Made by a program: the position numbers and the translations under genes | The notes under the pieces: generated by a model | The model's input: the letters and a program-made list of their open reading frames with translations, nothing else | The model's database searches: none | Told to the model about the DNA's origin: nothing | Shown: one piece after another, positions 1-7,855 of the stretch | Position numbering within the stretch: position 1 is the stretch's first letter | How the letters are laid out: each line of letters opens with the position of its first letter | DNA from: Oscillospiraceae bacterium | Lineage (GTDB): Bacteria > Bacillota > Clostridia > Oscillospirales > Oscillospiraceae | Direction of reading: 5' to 3' | Assembly (NCBI GenBank): GCA_916988195.3 | Contig: CAKASQ030000003.1 | Coordinates: 34,659-98,658, forward strand | DNA: 64,000 nucleotides

Positions 1-429
1 GGCCTTCTGGATTTCCTGGCAGGCGGAGACAAGCGCGTCGCCGCTCACAGGGGCAAGGACGATCGCGTCCGGCTTGGAGTTGATGACGTCCATCACGGTT
101 TCGATCTGAACGCCGGCTTCTTCCTTGGACGGATAGACAACTCTCGGCGTCATGCCAAGCTCGGTCGCCGCGTTTTCAAAGCCCGCCTGAACGATGCTCC
201 AGTAGTCCGCAACGCCCTTGGGGATGAACACGATGTCAAGGCTCTTTGCTTCTTCAGTTGCAGGGGCTTCCTCAGCTTCAGAGGTTTCTTCTGCCGTTTC
301 AGCAGCAGCGGGCTCGGCGGCCGTTTCTTCGGCTGCGGGCGCAGCTGTTTCGGTTTTCGCGGGCGAGCTGCACGCGGCAAGTGCCAGCAGCATGGCTGCT
401 GCAAGCAGGATGGATAACACTTTCTTCAT
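1..429 (-). CDS. ABC transporter solute-binding lipoprotein (N-terminal part, cut by window edge)
   Basis: Reading the minus strand from an ATG at 429 gives 143 codons that run off the window. The product starts with a lipoprotein signal peptide (MKK, hydrophobic core, lipobox LALAAC, Cys about residue 20), then an Ala/Glu/Thr-rich linker to about residue 62. The start of a periplasmic-binding fold follows (LDIVFIPKG, then a stretch ending DAIVLAPVSGDAL), typical of sugar-type family 1/4 binding proteins. It would capture a small solute outside the membrane for an ABC importer whose other genes lie beyond the edge. A GGAGG lies just upstream of the start. It is the third gene of the LacI-controlled operon. 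The ligand cannot be told from the sequence. Confidence 0.85.
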   Translation of the reverse strand, partial: MKKVLSILLAAAMLLALAACSSPAKTETAAPAAEETAAEPAAAETAEETSEAEEAPATEEAKSLDIVFIPKGVADYWSIVQAGFENAATELGMTPRVVYPSKEEAGVQIETVMDVINSKPDAIVLAPVSGDALVSACQEIQKA

Positions 430-450
430 AATTTTTCCTCCTAAGTATAT

Positions 451-473
451 TTAATTATGCACTGCATAATTAA
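451..473. repeat. Perfect inverted repeat between operon genes
   Basis: Two 11-base arms (TTAATTATGCA and its exact complement) flank one central base. It sits between the amidase stop and the binding-protein ribosome site. On the transcript it could form an AU-rich hairpin that stabilises or separates the two parts of the message, or it could be a protein site. There is no U-tract next to it, so it is not a normal terminator. Confidence 0.6.
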
Positions 474-492
474 GACAAGATCATCGGCTGTA

Positions 493-1434
493 TCAGCCCT
501 TTTTGTTGATTGCTCCGTCCGGCAGAATCGCATGCACGCCGCGCACGCCGTTGACGATCTGCGTCACATGCTCGTCGACAACAAGACTTGCCATCGCGAG
601 CGCCTCCTGGAACGTCATATCGTAGAGCTTCCCAATGAGATTTGCCATCTCCGTGAGCGCCTCATACGCCGCGTTGGTGAGGTCCGTATCGAACCCGAAG
701 GTCACCCACGCGCTCTGCGTGCGCAGAATCGGATTGCGGATCGTCTCATGCACGATCCGGAACGTCAGATCGACCTTGTCGAGCGTGCACTCGATGGCCG
801 TTCCGCCCAATTCGCCGTCGCCCTGTAAGGCATGCCCGTCTCCGACGTAGAAATACGCGCCCTCGCACATGACAGGAAGATAAATCGTGCTTCCTGCCGT
901 GGCCAGCTTGCAGTCCAGATTGCCGCCGACATTCCGCGGCGGGTGCGTCGAGTGAATGCCGGGCTGTTCCGGCGCGAGCCCCACAACCCCAAGGAACGGA
1001 CGAATGGCGACGACATGTCCCTGATTGCTGACCGCACGCCGCGTCTCATTGTCGATGTCCCAGTTCAGGAAATACTCCGGAAGCTCGGAAATGTTCAGCC
1101 GCTTCATGTGGTCCTTATCCGCAAAGCCAACGCGGCTCCAGCCCCAATTGGCCGTCCGGCACTCGTTGATTCTGACCGCCAGCGTATCGCCCGGCTTCGC
1201 GCCTTCGACGTAGATCGGCCCGATCAGGCAGTGCCCCGCGTCCCGCTGCGCATCCTTCCCTTCAAAGAAGCTGCCCGCGCCCGTCTTGGGAACCGGCGGC
1301 TTTCCGAGGTGCCAGTCGCCATCTAACACGTTGCAGATCACGCTGTCTCCGTCCGCGATGCGCGCGACCGGAGCCTTACTGCAATCAAACGAGCCGGTGA
1401 TATTCTTTCTCTCACAATCCAACGTAACAACCAT
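493..1434 (-). CDS. Acetamidase/formamidase family protein
   Basis: A 313-residue protein of the FmdA/AmdA family, whose members hydrolyse short amides such as formamide or acetamide to ammonia and the acid. Family features seen are the opening VVTLDCERKNITGSFDCS, a GDSV segment, a GPIYVEGAKPGDTLAVRI stretch and a conserved GDGHALQGDGE block. It has no signal peptide, so it acts in the cytoplasm. Only 12 bases separate it from the HD gene upstream, and the solute-binding lipoprotein follows, so all three share the LacI-controlled promoter. The ammonia-releasing role and the importer suggest use of an amide as nitrogen or carbon source; the exact substrate is not shown. Confidence 0.9.
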   Translation of the reverse strand: MVVTLDCERKNITGSFDCSKAPVARIADGDSVICNVLDGDWHLGKPPVPKTGAGSFFEGKDAQRDAGHCLIGPIYVEGAKPGDTLAVRINECRTANWGWSRVGFADKDHMKRLNISELPEYFLNWDIDNETRRAVSNQGHVVAIRPFLGVVGLAPEQPGIHSTHPPRNVGGNLDCKLATAGSTIYLPVMCEGAYFYVGDGHALQGDGELGGTAIECTLDKVDLTFRIVHETIRNPILRTQSAWVTFGFDTDLTNAAYEALTEMANLIGKLYDMTFQEALAMASLVVDEHVTQIVNGVRGVHAILPDGAINKKG

Positions 1435-1446
1435 ATTGACTCCTCT

Positions 1447-1941
1447 TTATAACCGGAACATCGTTTTGCAGAGCTTCGTTCCCGACGCTGTCTTGAAGAT
1501 TTTTTCCAGAACCTTCGACGCGACCGACTCGTCCGAATGCTCATATAGGTTGACGAGAAAATCTGCCTCGATCAGAATCTGCAAGTCGATCCCCTGAATA
1601 TTGGAATAGGTGTGATGATGCGCGATCAGATATTTAACTCTCTCGATCACATCCTCCGGGAAATGGAGCTCCTTGAGCATAATTTCTGCCTCGCCGGGGC
1701 CGAGCTCCTGCTGGAGCCTGCCGTTCGACGCGTGATACAACTCCTCCGCCTTTTTGATGCCGATGTCGTGCGTGTAGGCTGCCGTCTCCAAAATGAACAT
1801 GGTCTTCTCGTCCAGCTTTTCCTGTCTGCCGATATAGGCGGCGTAGCTGTGTACCTTTGTGAAGTGCTGGATGCGCTCGGGCTGCCCCTCGTACATCTCG
1901 ACCATCTTCAGAAATACGTTGTCCAGATTCTCTCTTGTCAT
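1447..1941 (-). CDS. HD-domain metal-dependent hydrolase
   Basis: A 164-residue single-domain HD protein. The metal-binding pattern is visible: H31, the HD pair at 58-59 (AAYTHDIG), the AHHHTY cluster near 110 and a late Asp in LIEADF. HD proteins hydrolyse phosphoesters or, in a few families, act on small nitrogen compounds; the sequence does not decide between them. It is the first gene of the operon with the amidase and binding protein, transcribed from the TTGACA/TACACT promoter with a LacI operator directly downstream. Co-expression with an amidase makes a small-molecule catabolic role possible, but this is inference. Confidence 0.85.
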   Translation of the reverse strand: MTRENLDNVFLKMVEMYEGQPERIQHFTKVHSYAAYIGRQEKLDEKTMFILETAAYTHDIGIKKAEELYHASNGRLQQELGPGEAEIMLKELHFPEDVIERVKYLIAHHHTYSNIQGIDLQILIEADFLVNLYEHSDESVASKVLEKIFKTASGTKLCKTMFRL

Positions 1942-1956
1942 ATCACGGTTCCTTTC

Positions 1957-1970
1957 GGCAATCGATTGCC
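1957..1970. promoter_or_regulatory. LacI-type operator 1
   Basis: Perfect 14-base palindrome GGCAATCGATTGCC, with the central CG of LacI/GalR-family operators. It lies 16 bases upstream of the HD gene start, next to its ribosome site. The likely binder is the LacI-family protein encoded divergently at 2422. Confidence 0.75.
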
Positions 1971-2021
1971 AAAATTTTTAAAAAAGAAACGCAACCGACG
2001 GCTTGCGGTTTGAAATGTTCT

Positions 2022-2035
2022 TGCAATCGATTGCA
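2022..2035. promoter_or_regulatory. LacI-type operator 2 overlapping transcription start
   Basis: Perfect palindrome TGCAATCGATTGCA sharing a 12-base core with operator 1. It lies 6 bases downstream of the -10 box of the minus-strand promoter, so a bound repressor would cover the transcription start. Confidence 0.8.
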
Positions 2036-2040
2036 TCCAT

Positions 2041-2069
2041 AGTGTACTACGCCGGTTTTTCTTTGTCAA
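2041..2069 (-). promoter_or_regulatory. Promoter of the HD/amidase/binding-protein operon
   Basis: On the minus strand a consensus -35 TTGACA (2064-2069) is followed after 17 bases by TACACT (2041-2046). Operator 2 begins just downstream. Confidence 0.8.
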
Positions 2070-2186
2070 CAAAATTCGCCCCTTCATTTTGCATAAAGAT
2101 TTTTCGATTTTTTCAGCACTATGCTGTTTTTCCAATTCTCTGTTTGAATTTTCGCCAGGATTTCAGAAACATCTGAAATCTTTTTA

Positions 2187-2200
2187 TAAAATCGATTGCA
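2187..2200. promoter_or_regulatory. LacI-type operator 3 (imperfect)
   Basis: TAAAATCGATTGCA matches operator 2 at 12 of 14 positions; the right half-site is intact and the left one is weakened. It sits about 30 bases upstream of the regulator's own -35 box, a place suited to autoregulation or looping. Confidence 0.6.
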
Positions 2201-2228
2201 AAGAATTCAAATATCCGAAATAATTCTC

Positions 2229-2257
2229 TTGTCGAATCTACCCCGATATGATATAGT
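2229..2257 (+). promoter_or_regulatory. Probable promoter of the LacI regulator gene
   Basis: TTGTCG (2229-2234), 17 bases, TATAGT (2252-2257). It leaves a leader of about 155 bases before the chosen start. Confidence 0.55.
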
Positions 2258-2421
2258 GGATGCAAATCGCAAGAATTTCCAGAGCAATATGTCCACTCGG
2301 CCGTGTGTTTGCTCCATAGCACCCGCACAAAGCAAACCACCCAACCAGCATTCCAGCTTTTACGCTGCATCTCAAGCCGCAGGGACGTTTGAAGCCCCTT
2401 GCAGCAGACAGGACAGGATTT

Positions 2422-3405
2422 ATGACAATTTACGACATTGCAACCGCTGCGGGCGTTTCCGCGAGCACCGTTTCCCGCGTCATCAACCACAAAAGCGGTA
2501 TTCGAAAAGAAACCCGCGAAAAAATTGAAAAGCTGATCGAGGAGTACAACTATTCCCCGAACGTCGCGGCGCGGGGGCTTGTGATGCAGTCGTCGAAGAT
2601 GATTGGAATTCTTCTGGTCGATATCCGTGTCGTGCACCATATCGACAACGCCTTCGCCATCGAGCAGGAGCTTGCAAAGCGGGGATACTGTTCCATCATC
2701 ATGAGTACCGGCGCGGACGAGGCGAACATCGGCTCGTGCATCCGGCAGCTCGAGCAGCGGCGCGTGGAGGGCATTGCGCTCATCGGCTCGATGTTCATGG
2801 CAAAGAGCACCTATCACACGATCAAAACCTATCTGCCGAACATTCCGGTCGTCATCATCAACGGCTACATTGACCTTCCGAACGTCACGGGAATCATTGC
2901 CGACGAGGAAAGCGGCGTAAAAGACTGCGTGGCGCTGCTGGCAAGGAAGGGCCGGAAGAACATCGTCTACGTAAACGACGCGGACTCCCCCGCAAACCGC
3001 AACAAACGGAAGGGCTTTCTGGCCGGGATCCGCGCGCTCGGCTATCCGCAGAACAAAATCTACGAAGCGGCAACCAGCTACGCCTCCGGCTATGAGATCA
3101 CGAAGGATATCCTCCGCGAGGACCCGTCTGTCGACGGCATCATCTATTCTGTTGACCTCACCGCGACCGGCGGTCTGCGCGCGCTGCTCGAGAGCGGCCG
3201 CAAGGTTCCCGAAGACATCAGCGTCATCGGCGTCGATAACAGTATCTATGCGAAAATTTCCTATCCGCAGCTGACCTCTCTGGATAATAACGCGGAGTCT
3301 CAGAGCAAGCTTGCGGTCGATCTTCTGATCAAGGCGCTGAACAACGAGCCGCACGAAAGAAGTGTCCTGCTGAAAACCCACATTGTCGAGCGGGAAACAA
3401 CATAA
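2422..3405 (+). CDS. LacI/GalR-family transcriptional regulator
   Basis: A 327-residue repressor. Residues 1-50 form the LacI helix-turn-helix and hinge helix (MTIYDIATAAGVSASTVSRV, then NYSPNVAARGL). The rest is a periplasmic-binding-like sensor domain (IGILLVDIR, then SVIGVDNS and PQLTSLDNN). An upstream in-frame ATG at 2389 is less likely, because family proteins begin only a few residues before the DIA motif. It is divergent from the HD/amidase operon, and AATCGATT palindromes lie between them, so it probably represses that operon and itself. Its inducer is unknown; family sensors usually bind sugars or nucleosides. Confidence 0.93.
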   Translation: MTIYDIATAAGVSASTVSRVINHKSGIRKETREKIEKLIEEYNYSPNVAARGLVMQSSKMIGILLVDIRVVHHIDNAFAIEQELAKRGYCSIIMSTGADEANIGSCIRQLEQRRVEGIALIGSMFMAKSTYHTIKTYLPNIPVVIINGYIDLPNVTGIIADEESGVKDCVALLARKGRKNIVYVNDADSPANRNKRKGFLAGIRALGYPQNKIYEAATSYASGYEITKDILREDPSVDGIIYSVDLTATGGLRALLESGRKVPEDISVIGVDNSIYAKISYPQLTSLDNNAESQSKLAVDLLIKALNNEPHERSVLLKTHIVERETT

Positions 3406-3441
3406 CCGCGCTCTGTCTAAAAAACGTTCCCATTTGCGCAA

Positions 3442-3475
3442 AAATACGCTGCCGGCAATCGCCGGCAGCGTATTT
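3442..3475. terminator. Bidirectional intrinsic terminator
   Basis: A 15-base-pair perfect stem (AAATACGCTGCCGGC and complement) with an AATC loop, flanked by a T-rich tail on each strand. It lies between the convergent LacI gene and transketolase pair and can serve both. Confidence 0.85.
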
Positions 3476-3512
3476 CGTTTTGCAGGGAGCCATGCAGCCC
3501 CTGTTTGATTTT

Positions 3513-4460
3513 TTAGCCCTTGACCAGTTCGCGCGCGACTGCCTCCACGTGCTCGGCGCTCAGGCCAAACTGCTTGAGAAGCGCGGCGGCGGGGCCGGAA
3601 TGGCCAAACTCGTCATTGACGCCGATGCGGCGAAGCTTCGTCGGGCACTTCTCGCTGAGCACAGCCGCGACTGCCTCGCCGAGGCCGCCGATGATGTTGT
3701 GCTCTTCGCAGGTGATGACCTTGCCGCACTCCTTGGCCGCCTTGAGAACAATCTCCTCGTCGAGGGGCTTGATGGTGCAGATGTTGATAACGCGGGCGTG
3801 GATGCCCTCTTTCGCGAGATTCTCCGCAGCCGTCAAAGCTTCCGCAACCATAAGGCCCGTTGCGATGATGGCAACATCGTTGCCGTCCGTGAGCTGCTCG
3901 CCCTTGCCGATCTGGAAGGTGTAGCTCTGCGCGTCGTGGAACACCGGCGTTGCCAGACGGCCCAGGCGGATATAAACGGGGCCTTCATACGCGTAGGCTG
4001 CCTTTACGGCGGCTCTTGCCTCTACATCGTCGCTCGGCGACAGGACCGTCATGCCGGGAATCGAGCGCATCAGCGCAAAATCCTCGCAGCACTGGTGGCT
4101 CGCGCCGTCTTCGCCGACGGAGATGCCGCCGTGCGTCGCCGCGATCTTCACATTCAGGTGCGGGTAGCCCACGGAGTTGCGGATCTGCTCAAAAGCTCTG
4201 CCCGCGGCAAACATCGCGAAGCTGCTGGCAAAGGGAACGAGGCCCATCGTGGATAAACCCGCAGCCACGCCGATCATGTTGCACTCGGCAATGCCGCAGT
4301 TGAAATGGCGCTCGGGGAACGCCTTCTTGAAGGTTCCGGTTTTCGTTGCAGCGGCAAGGTCCGCATCCAGCACGACCAGGTCGTCCGCGCCGTTCTGAGC
4401 CAGCTCAACCAGCGCATTGCCGTAGCTGTCACGGGTCGCGATTTTTTTCACTTCACTCAT
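3513..4460 (-). CDS. Transketolase, C-terminal subunit
   Basis: A 315-residue protein equal to the C-terminal half of transketolase: the pyrimidine-binding domain (LVVLDADLAAATKTGTF, FNCGIAECNMIGVAAGLS) and the C-terminal regulatory domain. With the N-terminal subunit it transfers two-carbon units between pentose- and triose-phosphates in the non-oxidative pentose phosphate pathway, using thiamine diphosphate. GIAECNM holds the glutamate that activates the cofactor. Its start overlaps the stop of the N-terminal subunit gene by four bases (ATGA), which implies translational coupling. Such split transketolases are common in Clostridia and archaea. Confidence 0.95.
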   Translation of the reverse strand: MSEVKKIATRDSYGNALVELAQNGADDLVVLDADLAAATKTGTFKKAFPERHFNCGIAECNMIGVAAGLSTMGLVPFASSFAMFAAGRAFEQIRNSVGYPHLNVKIAATHGGISVGEDGASHQCCEDFALMRSIPGMTVLSPSDDVEARAAVKAAYAYEGPVYIRLGRLATPVFHDAQSYTFQIGKGEQLTDGNDVAIIATGLMVAEALTAAENLAKEGIHARVINICTIKPLDEEIVLKAAKECGKVITCEEHNIIGGLGEAVAAVLSEKCPTKLRRIGVNDEFGHSGPAAALLKQFGLSAEHVEAVARELVKG

Positions 4461-5305
4461 TTCGCTGCCTCCAGTTCTGCCATGGCCGCATGCAGCTCCT
4501 CCATAGCCTGTTTGTATTCTTCGTCATTGGGTGCTTTGCCGTGCCAGCCGACCTGATTTTCCATGAAGCTCACGCCCTTGCCCTTGGTGGTGTGCATCAG
4601 GATGCAGGTAGGCTTGCCGGTGCAGGCATGGAAGGCCTCAAACGCCTTTTCGATCTGGTCAAAGTCGTGGCCGTCGATGGAGATCGTCTGGAAGCCGAAG
4701 GCCTTTGCTTTCTCATCCACAGGCGCGGTATTCATCACATCGCAGGTGCGGCCGTCAATCTGCAGGCCGTTGAGATCGATGACCATACAGAAGTTATCGA
4801 GCTTGTAATGGGCCGCAAAGAGCATTGCCTCCCAGACCTCGCCCTCAGCGATCTCGCCGTCGCCAAGAAGCGTGTAGACATTTACGTCCTGATGCAGATA
4901 TTTTGCGCCCTTGGCCATGCCCGCCGCGGCGGAAATACCCTGTCCAAGGCTGCCGGTAGACATATCCACGCCGGGAACCGTGTTCATGTTGGGGTGGCCC
5001 TGCAGGTAGCTGTCAATGTGCCGCAGCGTGGGCAGATCCTCGACCGGGAAAAATCCGCGATATGCAAGCGCGGCATAAAGGCCCGGCGCGGTATGACCCT
5101 TGGAGAGGACAAAGCGGTCGCGCTTCGGATCCTTGGGGTTCTTCGGGTCGATCCGCAGTTCCCGGTTATACAGGTAAGCAAACAGGTCCGCAGCAGACAG
5201 GCTTCCGCCGGGATGGCCGGCCTTGGCTCCATGGGTGGACTCGATCACGCCCATACGGACCTGGCAGGCTTTTTTCTTTAATGCAAGCTTCATTTCCTCT
5301 GTCAA
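4457..5305 (-). CDS. Transketolase, N-terminal subunit
   Basis: A 282-residue protein carrying the thiamine-diphosphate-binding half of transketolase. Visible are HGAKAGHPGGSLSAAD, the early SKGHTAPGLYA block, the GSLGQGIS stretch and the cofactor motif GDGEIAEGE followed later by DLNGLQIDG. I chose a TTG start at 5305, because AAGGAAGG lies 8 bases upstream; an ATG at 5353 lacks such a site and an ATG 15 bases inside has poor spacing. The gene lies upstream of, and overlaps, the C-terminal subunit gene. It is divergent from a sugar-phosphate-sensing RpiR regulator, a likely controller. Confidence 0.93.
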   Translation of the reverse strand: MTEEMKLALKKKACQVRMGVIESTHGAKAGHPGGSLSAADLFAYLYNRELRIDPKNPKDPKRDRFVLSKGHTAPGLYAALAYRGFFPVEDLPTLRHIDSYLQGHPNMNTVPGVDMSTGSLGQGISAAAGMAKGAKYLHQDVNVYTLLGDGEIAEGEVWEAMLFAAHYKLDNFCMVIDLNGLQIDGRTCDVMNTAPVDEKAKAFGFQTISIDGHDFDQIEKAFEAFHACTGKPTCILMHTTKGKGVSFMENQVGWHGKAPNDEEYKQAMEELHAAMAELEAAK

Positions 5306-5388
5306 AGAAACGCACCTTCCTTTATTTCCGTTGATTTTTGTTTTTTCTTGCAAACAAGTAACGCCTCAAGCGTATTTTGTCAGTTTGT

Positions 5389-5417
5389 ATTTTACTACAA
5401 AATTCTGTTCTGCGCAA
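5389..5417 (-). promoter_or_regulatory. Probable promoter of the transketolase pair
   Basis: Minus strand: TTGCGC (5412-5417), 17 bases, TAAAAT (5389-5394), about 85 bases before the TTG start. Confidence 0.5.
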
Positions 5418-5601
5418 GCTTGAATATGGCAGCCTTCGCGCTGTCTGCGATAAGGACCTCCAGCTTATACTTCTGCTGCTTTTCGGCAGCGCGGACAAAT
5501 ACCGGCAATGCCGTGTAAAGTCAGAGCGCACCTGCAGGTAAAATTGTTGTAAATGCTGCCCGGATTGCATTGCGTTTTCTCCGGTGCGGGCGGAGGCTCC
5601 C

Positions 5602-5629
5602 TTGACATATGAAGGGCTTGTCCTATAAT
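5602..5629 (+). promoter_or_regulatory. Promoter of the RpiR regulator
   Basis: Full consensus TTGACA (5602-5607), 16 bases, TATAAT (5624-5629). This should be a strong vegetative promoter. Confidence 0.75.
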
Positions 5630-5673
5630 GTATGAAGTTGGATTGGAACATACGGATGGATGGGGGACTGTGT

Positions 5674-6414
5674 ATGGGAGACAATTATTTTCTGCTGACA
5701 AATTTACTTTCTGAGGACGAACGCAAGGTGATCACCAGTATCACCGCGCACATTGAGCGCGGCGAAAAGCGCGCGGGCATTCAGCAGATCGCCGCCGAGA
5801 ACTATCTCTCCACGGCAAGCATCATCAAAATGTGCAAGCGTCTTGGCTTCGACGGCTACAGCGAGCTCTATTACCACCTCAGCCGTCAGCTGACCGGCAC
5901 GGACAAACGGACGGAGGACACGCTCGGAAGCTTCGTCGACAATTACTCAGACGAGCTTGTCAGCAGCTTCTGCGAGCTGCTGCGCGCGCGCCGAAAGGGC
6001 AAAATCTTTACAACCGGCGAGGGCTTTTCCAATATTGTCGGCACGTATATCGTCCAGCGTATGTCCATCTGCGGCTTCATGGCCTTCAGCAACGTCCACT
6101 TTTACGACTATATGATCTTTCAGGAGGCGCAGCAGAGCGCGGACGCGGACGAGCGCGACATCATGTTTGCCGTCAGCCAGAGCGGCGAAACGGAGCCGGT
6201 TTTAAACGACGTACGGCACGCAAAGCAGCACGGGCAGAAGATCATCTCCTTCACGCGCCGCAGCGATTCCACGCTCGCGCAGCTCTCCGACCTTGTCTTT
6301 GTCGTCGACGGGGCAAAGCAGACGCTGGCAGGCAGTCTTCCGAATCCGTTTTTCGGGCATATCATCCTGATCTTTGAAGAGCTGATGGCCAGATTCTTCT
6401 CCCAGACGCAATAA
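5674..6414 (+). CDS. MurR/RpiR-family transcriptional regulator with SIS domain
   Basis: A 246-residue regulator. Residues 1-75 form the RpiR helix-turn-helix (GIQQIAAENYLSTASIIKMC, then LGFDGYSELYYHL). Residues about 100-240 form a sugar-isomerase (SIS) domain that binds phosphorylated sugars (IFTTGEGFSNIVG, then SQSGETEPVLNDV and ISFTRR). I chose the ATG at 5674 because GGGGGA lies 6 bases upstream and the family fold begins there; an ATG at 5632 is possible. Its divergent position suggests it senses a pentose- or hexose-phosphate and controls the transketolase pair. Activator or repressor action cannot be told. Confidence 0.9.
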   Translation: MGDNYFLLTNLLSEDERKVITSITAHIERGEKRAGIQQIAAENYLSTASIIKMCKRLGFDGYSELYYHLSRQLTGTDKRTEDTLGSFVDNYSDELVSSFCELLRARRKGKIFTTGEGFSNIVGTYIVQRMSICGFMAFSNVHFYDYMIFQEAQQSADADERDIMFAVSQSGETEPVLNDVRHAKQHGQKIISFTRRSDSTLAQLSDLVFVVDGAKQTLAGSLPNPFFGHIILIFEELMARFFSQTQ

Positions 6415-6457
6415 ATACTTTTTTTACGAAAGCGGAAATTTTTTTCTTCAAGGGATG

Positions 6458-6466
6458 TGTTATAAT
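6458..6466 (+). promoter_or_regulatory. Extended -10 promoter of the importer operon
   Basis: TGT followed by TATAAT, an extended -10 element. The -35 region (ATTTTT) is poor. It lies about 105 bases before the PhnD-like start. Confidence 0.5.
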
Positions 6467-6570
6467 CAAGCTGCGGCAGAAAGAACCGGAATTCGCCGCG
6501 AAACCTGCTCCGGCGCTTCCGCCCGGAAACCGCTGCGAAGCAGAGCAATGAATATATGGAGGATCAATCA

Positions 6571-7698
6571 ATGAAGAAGAGTCTTGCACTTCTGCTTGCG
6601 CTTGTCATGCTGCTCGGCATTCTGGCCGGCTGCGCCGCAAGCAGCACCACCGAACCGGCTGAGAGCACCGCAGAAACCACTGCTCCCGCCGAAACCGCGC
6701 AAACCGAAGAACCCGCCGCCGAGTCCACCGAAACCGAGGAACCGGCCGCAAAGTCCATCGAAACCCTGAAGGTCGCCTTCGTTCCCTCCCGCGAGCCGCA
6801 GGAGATCATCACCGCGACCGAACCCCTCAAGGAGCTTCTGAAGACGGAGCTCGCCAAAGAAGGCTACGACGTCGGCGAAGTTGAGATCACCGTCGGCACC
6901 ACCTATGAGGCAGTCGGCGAAGGCCTCGAGGCCGGCACCATCGACGTTGGCCTCATTCCCGGCGGCACGTACGTTCTGTACGACGACGGCGCAGAGGTCA
7001 TCCTGACCGCGACCCGCGACGGCCTGAGCAAGGACTCCGACGACGCCAAGGACTGGAACGACGGTCAGCCCACCGAGGCTTCCGACAAACAGGCTGTCTC
7101 CTATCGCGCGCTGTTCATCGCAGGCCCGTCTGAAAAGGGTCAGGAGCTGGCCGCCAAGGTCAACGCTGGGGAAGAGCTGACGTGGGACGATCTGAACAGC
7201 GCCAACTGGAGCGTCATGGGCACGTCCTCCCCTGCCGGTTACATCTACCCCGCTCTGTGGCTCCAGGACCGCTACGGCAAGGGCATTTCCGATCTGAGCA
7301 GCGCCGTCCAGTCCGACTCCTACGCGAGCGCATTCGCCCGTCTGGCCTCCGGTCAGGTCGATATCCTTGTGACCTACGCCGACGCGCGCCGCGACTATGC
7401 CGAGCGCTGGAACTCCGAGTTTGGCCGCGAGGGCTCCATCTGGGAAGAGACGAACGTCATCGGCGTGACCGCCCCGATCTACAACGACACCATCTCCGTC
7501 AGCAAGAACTCCGAGATCATGGACGCTGACCTGATTGCCGCGCTTCAGGACGCTTTCATCAACATCGGCAACACCGAAGAAGGCAAGGCCGTCATCGCCA
7601 TCTACAGCCACAACGGCTATCAGAAAGCGCAGGCTTCCGACTATGACAACGAGCGCGCCGCGCAGAAGCTCATTCAGGAGCTGACCGCAGCAAACTAA
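6571..7698 (+). CDS. Phosphonate/phosphite-type ABC transporter substrate-binding lipoprotein
   Basis: A 375-residue lipoprotein of the PhnD family. It has a signal peptide with lipobox LAGC (Cys 21), a Glu/Thr/Pro-rich linker to about residue 60, then the binding domain: KVAFVPSREPQEII, EITVGTTYEAVGEGLE, VGLIPGGTYVLY and MGTSSPAGYIYP. It was started at 6571 behind GGAGG. The PhnD family binds phosphate, phosphite, phosphonates or related anions outside the membrane. The next genes are its ATPase and two permeases, then a 5'-nucleotidase-type hydrolase, so a phosphorylated compound is a reasonable ligand; the exact one is not known. Confidence 0.9.
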   Translation: MKKSLALLLALVMLLGILAGCAASSTTEPAESTAETTAPAETAQTEEPAAESTETEEPAAKSIETLKVAFVPSREPQEIITATEPLKELLKTELAKEGYDVGEVEITVGTTYEAVGEGLEAGTIDVGLIPGGTYVLYDDGAEVILTATRDGLSKDSDDAKDWNDGQPTEASDKQAVSYRALFIAGPSEKGQELAAKVNAGEELTWDDLNSANWSVMGTSSPAGYIYPALWLQDRYGKGISDLSSAVQSDSYASAFARLASGQVDILVTYADARRDYAERWNSEFGREGSIWEETNVIGVTAPIYNDTISVSKNSEIMDADLIAALQDAFINIGNTEEGKAVIAIYSHNGYQKAQASDYDNERAAQKLIQELTAAN

Positions 7699-7712
7699 AT
7701 TGAACTTTCCCA

Positions 7713-7770
7713 CGCGGGGAGGACTTGCACGGCAGATACCTTCCGCTGTGCGGTCTTCCCCGCGCTTTTT
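7713..7770 (+). terminator. Long hairpin terminator/attenuator after the binding-protein gene
   Basis: GCGGGGAGGAC pairs with GTCTTCCCCGC, enclosing a second hairpin, and ends in five Ts. Lying inside the operon, it probably lets only part of transcription continue into the ATPase and permease genes, so that binding protein is made in excess. Confidence 0.75.
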
Positions 7771-7855
7771 ACCATCAGGGGTCCAGCCGAAACCTGTCAG
7801 CAGGAATCGCCCGCGCTGCCGGACTTCCGCTGCACCCCGGAAATGAGGACGCTTT

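Larger units (their letters stand above)
1942..2421. other. Divergent regulatory region between HD/amidase operon and LacI regulator
   Basis: This 480-base gap holds no convincing gene. It contains promoters on both strands and three copies of a palindrome built on AATCGATT, listed separately. The spacing, one operator just downstream of the minus-strand -10, another at the ribosome site and one upstream of the regulator's -35, fits repression with looping. Confidence 0.8.
5306..5673. other. Divergent regulatory region between transketolase and RpiR genes
   Basis: The 368-base gap holds a promoter for each side, listed separately, and a small hairpin near 5470-5490 (GCTGCTTTTCGGCAGC). I see no gene in it. 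Confidence 0.7.

Noticed and set aside
2119..3441. Minus-strand open frame opposite the LacI regulator
   Set aside because: It covers a clear LacI gene and its promoter region and has no family features.
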